Origin: Pigoraptor vietnamica
Lineage: Eukaryota > Opisthokonta > Filasterea
Reading direction: 5' to 3'
Length of the DNA: 11,030 nucleotides
Assembly (NCBI GenBank): GCA_943704525.1
Contig: CALSCQ010003034.1
Span: 1-11,030, forward strand
The notes beneath the pieces were generated by a model. The model had not been told where the DNA came from. It saw only the letters and a program-made list of their open reading frames with translations, and ran no database searches. The position numbers and the translations under genes are program-made. Shown here in pieces: positions 1 to 6,891 of the stretch (the first letter of the stretch is position 1; every line of letters starts with the position of its first letter).

Positions 1-1202
1 TCTTCGGCGGCTACGGCATCGTCTTGATGGGCGACTTCTTCCAGATCCCGCCCGTCGCCGGCGAGGCGCTGTACAAGTCCATTGCGACCGCTGCAGAGGT
101 CGGGTTCAACGCGGCAGAGAAACCGCAGTATGCGCGCGGCGTCGAGCTCTTCAACACGTGCGCCGTCATTCAGTTTCACGCGCAAATGCGGGCAGCAGAC
201 GACCCCGTGCACACACACATACTCGCCCAGCTGCGCAAAGACCCGACGACGAGCACAACTCAACACGGCGCGCTCTTTGACAGCAACGGCGCAACCTACC
301 TTCGAGAACACCAACTCACCTCACGCGACATCAGGGACGACCCGCTCTGGATAGCCGCACCACTTTGCGTCACGGGCAACCGCGAACGCCTCGCACTTCT
401 GCCCCTTCGCGCCCGACACTTTGCTGCCTACTACGGACGGCCAGTGCTTCGCTGGAAGAACCCCGTCACGGGAACCCACGCGGCAACGCTCTCACCCATG
501 CAGACGGCCCTACTCTACGAACTCGAGCCCACACTGACGTCCTACTTCGTCGCGGGCGCCCCGGCGTACCTCTCAGCCAACGTGAACACGCGAAAGGGAC
601 TCGCCAACGGCACGCCCGTGACGCTGCACTCGGTTACATTCAGGAACAGCGACGACCCGGCGACGTGGGCGGAACGCATAGCGGCAACAAAACCGGGCGA
701 GATCATCGACATCCCGTGCCCCCTGTCCGTCAACGTGGTCGCGCCGACGCTCGCCCTCGATTCCTTCGGGACTGCTGCGCCGTGGACCTGCGAACAAGGC
801 ACAGCACACCCCGTCATTCCCATTCCCGTCGGTTACTGCGCTGACAACGGCCGGAAGCAACACCCCGAGCACGTCACTCTCGCACCGGGACACCCTTCCG
901 CGACGCCCATCAGTTACGAACGCGCTGCAATCGACCTCGGCTTCGTCATCACGTACCACAAAGTCCAGTCGAAGACGGTCGACCGGATTTTGCTCGACCT
1001 CAACGCCCTGCCTCCGAGAACGTCTCGACGCTTCCCCAAGCTCTCGTTTGAAAGCGTCCTCGTGGGCCTGTCGCGCGTGCGGCACAACAACAACCTCCGC
1101 ATCCTCCCTCTCACACTCAACTCGCAGCTGCTTACCCACATTCAACAACTCAAATCTAGCCCCCTCTTACACAAATGGCTGCGCTCGCACTCACAGCGCT
1201 GA
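1..1202 (+). CDS. PIF1-family DNA helicase, C-terminal part (5' end outside window)
   Basis: The reading frame is open from base 3 to a TGA at 1200-1202 and enters from upstream, so the ATG at 27 is internal. The visible ~399 residues begin with FGGYGIVLMGDFFQIPPV, the motif III region of PIF1 helicases that follows Walker B. Next comes a motif IV-like segment (FHAQMRAADDPVHTHILAQL), then NVNTRKGLANGT, which matches the PIF1 'N..kGL.NGt' element. Near the end are GFVITYHKVQSKTVDRILL (motif V, the 'HKSQG' type with Q retained) and VLVGLSRVRHNNNLRIL (motif VI with its arginine). These motifs belong to superfamily 1B 5'-3' helicases. Walker A and any N-terminal Rep or nuclease domain would lie upstream. 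No intron or frameshift is seen. The RPA-like gene ~1 kb downstream suggests the helicase part of a Helitron Rep/Hel protein, but a stand-alone PIF1-like gene is possible. Confidence 0.88.
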   Translation, partial: FGGYGIVLMGDFFQIPPVAGEALYKSIATAAEVGFNAAEKPQYARGVELFNTCAVIQFHAQMRAADDPVHTHILAQLRKDPTTSTTQHGALFDSNGATYLREHQLTSRDIRDDPLWIAAPLCVTGNRERLALLPLRARHFAAYYGRPVLRWKNPVTGTHAATLSPMQTALLYELEPTLTSYFVAGAPAYLSANVNTRKGLANGTPVTLHSVTFRNSDDPATWAERIAATKPGEIIDIPCPLSVNVVAPTLALDSFGTAAPWTCEQGTAHPVIPIPVGYCADNGRKQHPEHVTLAPGHPSATPISYERAAIDLGFVITYHKVQSKTVDRILLDLNALPPRTSRRFPKLSFESVLVGLSRVRHNNNLRILPLTLNSQLLTHIQQLKSSPLLHKWLRSHSQR

Positions 1203-1295
1203 AACCCCTTCTGAAAGTTCATATATATAAATTGAATCCATTCGTCACGAATGCCACTGTTCAGCGGCCAGCCACTCAGAACAAATAGTACGGAC

Positions 1296-1314
1296 ACTGC
1301 TTATTGGAAGCAGT
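1296..1314. repeat. Hairpin downstream of helicase stop
   Basis: A 7-bp perfect inverted repeat, ACTGCTT (1296-1302) and AAGCAGT (1308-1314), with loop ATTGG. It lies ~95 bp after the helicase stop codon and could sit in its 3' untranslated region. The function is unknown and a chance origin is possible. Confidence 0.45.
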
Positions 1315-1374
1315 ACGACAGGACGCGAAAGTATCCGGACAAGTCAAAACTAATTGAAGCAACCGGTTAAGAGG

Positions 1375-1432
1375 TGACATGCATGCTAAGACGGGGGAAA
1401 ACACCGCAACGGCACGTGCAGTTAAGGCTGAC
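1375..1432. repeat. Dispersed direct repeat A, copy 1
   Basis: A ~58-bp unit starting TGACATGCATGCTAAGACGG and ending GCAGTTAAGGCTGAC. It recurs at 1591-1647 in the same orientation with one indel and four mismatches. Confidence 0.85.
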
Positions 1433-1454
1433 TCAGACAAAACTGAAGCAATGC

Positions 1455-1506
1455 AAGAACAATCTTATGGAACACGAGAAAACTTACACCGTTAAGATGC
1501 ACCAAA
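1455..1506. repeat. Dispersed direct repeat B, copy 1
   Basis: A ~52-bp unit beginning AAGAACAATCTTATGGAAC, with the core GAAAACTTACACC and the ending TTAAGATGCACCAAA. Related copies lie at 1512-1560 and 1827-1880. A shortened copy with AAGAACAAACGGGAAAACT lies near 1892-1917. Confidence 0.8.
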
Positions 1507-1511
1507 CCTGC

Positions 1512-1560
1512 AAGAACTATTATGGGAACGCGGGAAAACTTACACCATAAAGACTCACAA
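1512..1560. repeat. Dispersed direct repeat B, copy 2
   Basis: A diverged copy of the unit at 1455-1506. It starts AAGAACTATTATGGGAACG and retains the core GGGAAAACTTACACC. The end is altered to AAGACTCAC. Confidence 0.75.
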
Positions 1561-1590
1561 CTGAAGCAATGAAAGAACAATCTGCGATGT

Positions 1591-1647
1591 TGACATGCAT
1601 GCTAAGACGGGGAAAACACCGCGAGGGCGCGCGCAGTTAAGGCTGAC
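1591..1647. repeat. Dispersed direct repeat A, copy 2
   Basis: The second copy of the unit at 1375-1432, offset by 216 bp. Both ends of the unit are identical in the two copies. The differences cluster in the middle, where this copy has a more GC-rich core. Confidence 0.85.
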
Positions 1648-1761
1648 CCGTCTAAACTAGCAAAATACTACTATAGAGACAATAGAACAATGGTGATACC
1701 GACTCAACGGACAACTTCACGCGCACCCGCAACCGGATTGAACAATGAAAGTGGGAAAACG

Positions 1762-1779
1762 CCGGCTACAGAAAGCCGG
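1762..1779. repeat. Short perfect hairpin
   Basis: CCGGCT (1762-1767) and AGCCGG (1774-1779) form a perfect 6-bp GC-rich stem with loop ACAGAA. It lies between repeat A copy 2 and repeat B copy 3. No function can be assigned. Confidence 0.4.
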
Positions 1780-1826
1780 AAACGAGGAAAGGGCACGATT
1801 GAAAGAAAGAATGCCCATTGCGCCAT

Positions 1827-1880
1827 AAGAACAATCTTAAAGGAACGCAGGAAAACTTACAGCATTAAGGTGCACCAAAT
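1827..1880. repeat. Dispersed direct repeat B, copy 3
   Basis: A copy close to the one at 1455-1506: AAGAACAATCTTAAAGGAAC, core GGAAAACTTACAGC, end TTAAGGTGCACCAAA. The family is spread over ~450 bp and interleaved with repeat A, so the region looks assembled from an A-B module that was duplicated and partly lost. Confidence 0.8.
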
Positions 1881-2025
1881 TGATGCAATGCAAGAACAAA
1901 CGGGAAAACTCACGAGGGTAACGCCGGCCGGGGAACCACAAATCAAATAACAGAGCACGAATACTGAAAACATATTGATATTGCGCAGTTAAGACAATTA
2001 ATATTGGCCTGCCAAACACAAGGCA

Positions 2026-2061
2026 CGAACAATGAGACCAGCGCGAACAATGAGACCAGCG
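2026..2061. repeat. 18-bp perfect tandem duplication upstream of the RPA-like promoter
   Basis: CGAACAATGAGACCAGCG occurs twice head to tail without a mismatch (2026-2043 and 2044-2061), ~30 bp upstream of the TATA box at 2093. It could be a recent slippage product or a pair of upstream protein-binding sites. Confidence 0.8.
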
Positions 2062-2092
2062 CACACACAGCTCATGAACACACAACGCAAGG

Positions 2093-2101
2093 TATAAAAA
2101 G
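2093..2101 (+). promoter_or_regulatory. TATA box of the RPA-like gene
   Basis: TATAAAAAG lies 102 bp upstream of the ATG at 2195. A TATA box normally places transcription start ~30 bp downstream, near 2120-2130, which would give a leader of ~70 nt. The ATG has A at -3. Confidence 0.6.
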
Positions 2102-2194
2102 CGGTCCCTGTCACCAAAATTTGCATGACTCACCACCCTTAACTGGCCGACAAAACGCACAGCCCGTCAGATCCCGCACGCCGGTACTCAGAAA

Positions 2195-3651
2195 ATGTCG
2201 AGGCATACGAGAACGCTCGCCGAAATTGCGAAGGACGCGCCGACAGACTCGCCACCTGCAAAACGCGCCAAGCTGGCCGCGACCGACCACGCAAACAGCA
2301 CGAAGGGAAAGGGCAAAAACGATTCGCCCAACGGCGACAATGCGGCTGCAACCCCACGTCCCACTTCTCCCCTGCCGGTGCCGACGACGACGCCAGTCAC
2401 CCCCTCAACACCCCATGCAACGACGGCGATGGCGACTCCTCAGCCGGCTGGTACTCCGAGCACGCCACTGCGAGCGCGCCGTCCACCGGCCGTCCAACTG
2501 CAAGTCAAAGACCTTACGTCAATATCGCAGTCGTTCCAGCTCAAGGGTGAGTACTCATGGCCCACTGGCATAACTGAACATGGGTAACGACTCACCACCT
2601 CATGCCTTGTCAATCTGCAGCCCGCTGCCTCAAGATACTGAGGAACGGCAGAACATCTCGAGGCCCGCTCACCTCCACGGCCATCTTCGATGACGGTACG
2701 GGCTGCCTTCAAGTCGAGCTGCGCCCAACGGACGGCATTGAGCAGGGCACGCACTACAAGCTGCGCGTGCAGAATGCGCACATCACCTCGCGCCGGTCTG
2801 CGTCCACCGAAGCCCGAGCTGACTTTTTCCTGGCGCTTGATAAGAGAGATGCCTTCGATTTTGAGGTAAGCCAAGCACATCCTTCATCCAGCGCAGCCCA
2901 CACTTTACGACCATTGACCTAGTGTCAACTCACCATGATTAAACCACCGTTGGGCGCCGCAGGTCGACGACAGCGCGGTGGAAGACGTCGTCAAGACCTG
3001 CAGCGACATTCGCGACATTTACTTCTTTTATCAAGCGCATGCTGACAGACCCCGCTCCATGCCCCTCATTTCTGTCCTAGGTCTCGTCCACAACGTCGAC
3101 AACGAATTCGACAAGCACTACGACGGCGGCAAAACGATCACGTATCGGCGCATCACAATTACAGACAAGAGCGGCCTGGCGATTGCCATCCTACTCAAGG
3201 GCACCTGCCTTGCGCAGTTCAACGCGCGCGCCCGCATCGCGTACAGACTGGAACTCACCGCGAACGACAGAGACCCCGACGAAGCGAGGACGGCGAGTGC
3301 CAACGAGTGCGCCGAGTTCCTGTGCGGGCATGTCGTATGCGCACACCAAATGGAAGCCCAGCCGTCTGAAGGTGAGCCCGGCGGCATATGACCTGACCAG
3401 TGACTTTCCCGCCCCCCCTCCTAACCCTTGCCCCCCACTCTTCCACAGCTCAAAACCTCGCATTCACGCTCTACCCAAGCCCCGCGAGCGACCTACTCTT
3501 CGAACACGACGACATTCCCTCCGCGATTCGCACGAACGCACTTCATTCGCCTGACGCTCTACGCGCGTGGTACGAGAACGACGTCCTCGTCCATGGCTAC
3601 CCCGCCGAACCGCGTCCTCTGCGCGCTGACTTCCGTGAGGAAGGTCACTAG
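2195..3651 (+). CDS. RPA70-like single-stranded DNA-binding protein (two OB folds), 4 exons
   Basis: Exons 2195-2546, 2621-2865, 2963-3371 and 3449-3651 join in phase (phases 1, 0, 1) into 402 residues ending at TAG. Introns are GT-AG and short (74, 97, 77 nt). Residues 1-97 are low-complexity, rich in T/P/A/K, with a likely nuclear signal (PPAKRAKL). Residues ~98-199 form the first OB fold (VQLQVKDL, then STAIFDDGTGCLQVEL). Residues ~232-315 form a second (PLISVLGLVHNV, YRRITITDKSGLAIAILLKG), which matches RPA large-subunit DNA-binding domain B, where 'R.ItivD.SG..i...LwG' is typical. An acidic tail follows. No zinc-binding domain C is seen and the protein is shorter than cellular RPA70 (~600 residues). 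Such trimmed RPA-like proteins are known as companions of Helitron Rep/Hel proteins. Its own TATA box and AATAAA signal suggest an independent transcript. A diverged cellular RPA paralogue is the alternative. Confidence 0.85.
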
Positions 3652-3767
3652 CCGGCGAAGGAAGCGAGTGCCGAAGTGCGTTGCGCAGTTTTCATTTTTT
3701 TTTTCCTTTCAGTTCTTCTCGTCTTGAATCCTCGCGCTGGTTCCATGGCAACGGACATTCCTTTGTA

Positions 3768-3773
3768 AATAAA
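3768..3773 (+). terminator. Poly(A) signal AATAAA of the RPA-like gene
   Basis: A canonical AATAAA 117 bp after the TAG stop at 3651, in an A/C-rich stretch (3767-3793). It is the only such hexamer seen near this gene end. Confidence 0.6.
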
Positions 3774-3899
3774 CCCCCAAAACTAAAAATAATCCAGCTC
3801 CCACTGCTTCCAACTATCTTTAGATTTCCTGGATAAATTCCTCTCCTCCCACACCACCCTGCATGACGTGTTGCTCGCACAGCCATACTTAACGGTTCT

Positions 3900-3924
3900 C
3901 AGTAATCGGGCGGCCCGATTACTG
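3900..3924. repeat. Perfect 12-bp-arm palindromic hairpin, possible Helitron 3' terminal hairpin
   Basis: CAGTAATCGGGC (3900-3911) and GCCCGATTACTG (3913-3924) are perfect reverse complements separated by a single G. In practice the stem is 10-11 bp with a 3-nt loop. It is the strongest palindrome I found outside the microsatellites. Helitrons carry a GC-rich hairpin just inside their 3' end, with CGGG/CCCG arms common. The position after the second gene fits that role. The CTRR end expected ~10 bp downstream of a canonical Helitron hairpin is not obvious here, so the exact terminus and the assignment are inferred. Confidence 0.6.
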
Positions 3925-3961
3925 CTCCCATCACAAACTTCCTTTTTTACCTCAGATCATG

Positions 3962-4034
3962 TGCAGGAGCGGCGAATCGAACCCAGAACAGCATCCATTT
4001 GAGTCAGATGCCCTTACCAATCGACTACCACCCA
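3962..4034 (-). pseudogene. Degenerate tRNA-like sequence (pol III A and B box)
   Basis: Read on the minus strand, this 73-nt stretch has tRNA spacing. TAGTCGATTGG matches the A box with a D loop one base short. Canonical placement gives loop CTCAAAT (anticodon CAA, T33, A37), and GGTTCGATTCG matches the B box in all but the last base. The acceptor arms (TGGGTGG and CTCCTGC) do not pair, the anticodon stem is poor at canonical placement (ATCTG/TGGAT pairs only if position 26 is skipped), the T stem has two mismatches, and no T-run terminator follows. A leucine tRNA would also need a long variable arm. I read it as a tRNA relic or tRNA-derived SINE head, not a working tRNA. Confidence 0.5.
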
Positions 4035-4044
4035 TCACGTGATG
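4033..4044. promoter_or_regulatory. CATCACGTGATG palindrome (E-box type) upstream of the HDAC gene
   Basis: A perfect 12-bp palindrome centred on CACGTG, the core bound by bHLH and some bZIP factors. It lies ~125 bp upstream of the deacetylase ATG and abuts the tRNA-like sequence. A regulatory role is inferred only from sequence and position. Confidence 0.35.
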
Positions 4045-4166
4045 AGAAAAACTCTTTCAGAGCAGTGATCGTGGCGTGGTCAAGGCGCCAGCCTCTGCTT
4101 GTGTTCCACGCGCAAATAACAATCGACCGATTCCAACGACCTCCTCTTCCCTCTGTCTTACAGAAA

Positions 4167-4565
4167 ATGGCACACGCAACATGCATTGCGCACGATGATG
4201 CCATGCTGCGACACGTGGGGCGTCGCGGATGTGCCGAGGTGCCTGAGCGGCTTAACGCCATCGTCGCGGCGCTGCGAGCGGAAGGTCTCCTCGATGCATG
4301 CACTCGAGTGAGCTCACGACACGCGACCGACGAAGAGCTGCTGTTGTGTCACACGAAACAACACGTGATGACTGTGGATGCAACGAAGGAGAAGGCGGAA
4401 GATCGGAACTCGGGGACGAACTCGACCGACGGCTGTGTGTACATGACGTACAACGACACGTGCGCCAACCAGTTTACGAGTGAGGTGAGAGTTAGCGCTT
4501 TCGCACAGCGAGTGTATCGCACTCATGCGCGCCCGGACGCTGTAAACTCAGTAACGCATGTGTGT

Positions 4566-4604
<39 letters not shown>

Positions 4605-5409
4605 TGTGTGTGTGCGCCAACTCTATCGTCGTCTCTAATTTGAAATTTTATGCGCATCGCAGTGCGCTCGGCTTGCCGTGGGCTGCGTGCTCTCTGCAGC
4701 CGAGTGCGTCGTTACTGGGAAGGCACGAAATGGCATTGCAGTCGTGCGACCGCCGGGACACCACGCGGGCGCCGAGTGCAGCATGTGGGCAAGTGTGCTG
4801 GTTCGCAACAGCAGACGCCTCCGTATGTGTGTGTGTGTGTGTGTGTGTCTGTGTGTGTCTGTGTCTGTGTCTGTGTCTGTGTCTGCGTCTGTGTCTGTGT
4901 CTGTGTGTGTCTGTGTGTGCATCCTTGTGTGTGTCAAAATACTTCACTTAGGAAACTCTCACACACACACACACACACACTCAATGCACGGGGAAACAGC
5001 TTCATTGGCATGCAGGGTTCATGTTAGGGTCAGTGGGCGCTCACTATCACTCTTCGGAGGCATTGCCAGGTCCGCTCGACGTACAGACCTTCTCCAGGGG
5101 ACGCTGTCTCACCGTTCGCACCACCCGTCGCACGCAGGGGCTTTTGTTTCTACAACAATGTCGCCATTGCCGCGCGCGCTCTCCACACGAGACACTCTGT
5201 GCGACGCGTGCTCATCGTCGATTGGGATGTGCATCATGTGGGTGAAGCGGCCTGCTATGCTTTTGCTTATGGACTGAAGGCTTGGGACATGGACACCTCG
5301 CTCTCGCGACTGCGCGTGTGCGTGCACACGCATACATACGCATGCTCACACACACGCACGCGCGCACGAACGCACACACGCACACACGCACAAGCACACA
5401 CATACATTC

Positions 5410-5440
<31 letters not shown>

Positions 5441-5441
5441 A

Positions 5442-5474
<33 letters not shown>

Positions 5475-5780
5475 TATGCACTTCCACGATTAAATCTCTC
5501 GTTGGCACGCAGGGCAACGGCACTCAAGACATCTTCAATGCGGACCCGTCGGTGCTTTACGTGTCGCTGCATCGGTACTCGAAGGGCACGTTCTATCCGG
5601 GGACTGGCCACGCCGACGCGTGCGGCGAGGGCGTGGGAAAGGGCTTTTCCGTAAACATCCCCTGGAATGAGACGGGGTGCGTGGGTTGTTGCGCATTCGT
5701 GGCAGGCACTTACGCGTGTGTGTGTGTGTGTGTGCGTGCGTGCGAGTGTGCGTGTGTGCGAGTGTGTGTGTGTGCGTGTG

Positions 5781-5812
<32 letters not shown>

Positions 5813-6566
5813 CGTGCGAGTGCGTGTGTGGCAGCGGGTGCATTGTATCGACGAATGTGCGAAGAGTTATCTCTAATCTGTGCCTCCTTTCAGTTACGGC
5901 GACGCAGAGTACCTGAGGGCATTCGAGCGAATCGTTTTGCCGATTGCGCGCGAATTTGCGCCGGAATTCATCTTTGTGTCCGCCGGATTCGACGCCGCGC
6001 GGGGCGACCCAAAGGGGGAAATGGATGTTACGCCCGCCGGTAAGTGCTCTCAGTGTACGACGGCACAGTAGCCGCTGTGTGCATGCACGGCGTTTCGATA
6101 TAATCTCACTGTGGAGCGCCGGGAAAAGCGCCATAATAGGGTTAACGGGCAGTTCCGTGATATGTATGTCACCATGTCACCGCAGGATATGCAGCGATGA
6201 CTCGCATGCTTATGGAAGTGTCGGGCGGAGCGCGCCTTCTTCTCGTCTTGGAGGGTGAGTGTGCTTGTGCGTGCGTTCGCTGCTTCCGTCTCTCCATGCA
6301 CTTACACACCCTTCGTGTGAGCATGCTCTGATTCCTTTGCCAACGGCGATGTCGCTCACACTTCTCTTCATTTGTCGCACTGTCAAACGGCAGGAGGGTA
6401 CAATCCGCCGTACATGGCGCAATGTGTGTGTGCGTGCGTCGCCACCCTGCTCGGCCGCAGCGTGGACCCTCCATCTCCCGCCGAGTGCAAGCGGGGTGCC
6501 GAAGAGTCCCTTGACGAAGTTGTGCGCGTGCAGTCGCTCCACTGGAAATGCCTCGGGCGCGCTTGA
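4167..6566 (+). CDS. Class II zinc-dependent histone deacetylase (HDAC6/Hda1 type), 7 exons
   Basis: Exons 4167-4484, 4663-4784, 5138-5237, 5513-5676, 5894-6039, 6186-6254 and 6394-6566 join in phase into 363 residues. The enzyme removes acetyl groups from lysines using one zinc ion. It shows EVPERLNAI near the start, RPPGHHA (H139, H140), [22 protein letters not shown] (zinc ligands D177 and H179), [24 protein letters not shown] (zinc ligand D268) and LEGGYN (catalytic Y309). Tyrosine, not histidine, at that last site argues for an active class I/IIb-like enzyme and against class IIa. MGFC and [10 protein letters not shown] place it with HDAC6/10 and Hda1. It is one catalytic domain with no tandem copy and no ubiquitin-binding zinc finger, so acting on histones or on cytosolic targets such as tubulin cannot be decided. 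The ATG at 4167 has A at -3 and G at +4. It follows a good 3' splice site (CTCTGTCTTACAG at 4163), so a leader intron or an upstream exon is possible. Confidence 0.93.
4559..4614. repeat. (TG)n microsatellite, HDAC intron 1
   Basis: A ~56-bp TG tract with two interruptions (TATG, TTTG) inside the 178-nt intron 4485-4662. It is TG on the coding strand. Confidence 0.95.
4823..4936. repeat. (TG)n / (GTGTCT)n compound microsatellite, HDAC intron 2
   Basis: A TG tract passes into a run of hexamer GTGTCT units (one with GCGTCT), then back to TG. It occupies much of the 353-nt intron 4785-5137, the largest intron in the window. The rest of that intron up to 5137 holds a CA tract and otherwise plain sequence. 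Confidence 0.93.
4959..4980. repeat. (CA)n tract, HDAC intron 2
   Basis: An ~11-unit CA tract in the same intron, and the same transcript strand, as the TG tract starting at 4823. The two can base-pair in the pre-mRNA. Confidence 0.95.
5314..5474. repeat. (CA)n microsatellite with flanking palindrome, HDAC intron 3
   Basis: An interrupted CA/CG tract (5347-5474), including CACAAACA and CATACA variants, in the intron 5238-5512. Its left edge starts with the inverted repeat GCGTGTG (5314-5320) and CACACGC (5325-5331). Confidence 0.93.
5715..5830. repeat. (TG)n microsatellite, HDAC intron 4
   Basis: A ~115-bp TG tract interrupted by GCGTGCG and CGAG units, filling about half of the intron 5677-5893. 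Confidence 0.95.
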
Positions 6567-6891
6567 GTGACAGCGACCCTATAATGTAATCCAGCGATTG
6601 TTTACTGTGTTGTTGTTTTTCGTGTGTGTGTGGGCGTTGATGGTCCGAGTGAGAAACTGAATTGGAAAGGACGTGAACTGCGTGAACGTCTTTTCGCGAG
6701 AATGTTTCCTTCCATTGCACTCTCACTTGTTGTTGGGTTCTCCAGACACGCCCCGCAACGACGCACGCGCAAAGGGAAGCACGCAACTGTACATTTTAGC
6801 AACCATGATTGTGTGTGTGTGTGTCTGTGTGTGTGTGTGTTTGTGTGCGCGCGCAGCTGAGGGTGTTGCGTTCGATAACGCGCGCCTTGTG
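6567..6891. other. Convergent intergenic spacer between the HDAC and RabGGTase alpha genes
   Basis: These 325 bp separate two stop codons that face each other, so both 3' untranslated regions must share it. I see no AATAAA on either strand. The only poly(A)-like candidate on the plus strand is ATAATGTAAT at 6581-6590. A GT microsatellite lies at 6810-6854. No gene is evident. Confidence 0.75.
6810..6854. repeat. (TG)n microsatellite in the convergent spacer
   Basis: A TG tract with one TCTG and one TTTG interruption ending in GCGCGCGC. It lies 38 bp beyond the RabGGTase stop codon and is CA on that gene's sense strand. Confidence 0.95.

Larger units (their letters stand above)
1203..2194. 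other. Non-coding spacer with short dispersed repeats between helicase and RPA-like genes
   Basis: This ~990-bp stretch has no convincing gene. It is visibly more A-rich than the flanking coding sequence. It contains a TATATATAA stretch (1222-1230), two hairpins, two copies of a ~57-bp repeat, three to four copies of a ~50-bp repeat, an 18-bp tandem duplication and a TATA box serving the downstream gene. The one sizeable open frame (1690-1950, 86 codons) runs through a repeat copy, is rich in K/R/T and resembles nothing I know, so I treat it as chance. Confidence 0.7.

Noticed and set aside
573-1148. 191-codon open frame on the minus strand opposite the helicase
   Set aside because: It is antisense to clear PIF1 motifs, R/V-rich without recognisable domains, and explained by the GC-biased codon use of the sense gene.
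1375-1917. CRISPR-like array
   Set aside because: The repeats are long, diverged and unevenly spaced, and the surrounding genes are eukaryotic with introns.
1690-1950. 86-codon open frame in the repeat spacer
   Set aside because: It runs through copies of repeat B, has no similarity I recognise and shows no promoter or conserved motif.
2004-2573. 189-codon plus-strand open frame overlapping exon 1 of the RPA-like gene
   Set aside because: It has no convincing start, is very rich in R/S/P, overlaps the TATA box and reads the disordered exon in another frame. The frame chosen continues through three splice junctions into OB folds.
3692-3719. T-rich tract followed by CAG, a possible splice acceptor after the RPA-like stop
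   Set aside because: The TAG stop at 3651 closes a coherent reading frame, and no downstream open frame continues the protein. It most likely lies in the 3' untranslated region.
4785-4790. GC-AG intron as the main form of HDAC intron 2
   Set aside because: The GC donor at 4790 leaves the next exon out of frame with the invariant GFCFYNN. The GT donor at 4785 restores it exactly.
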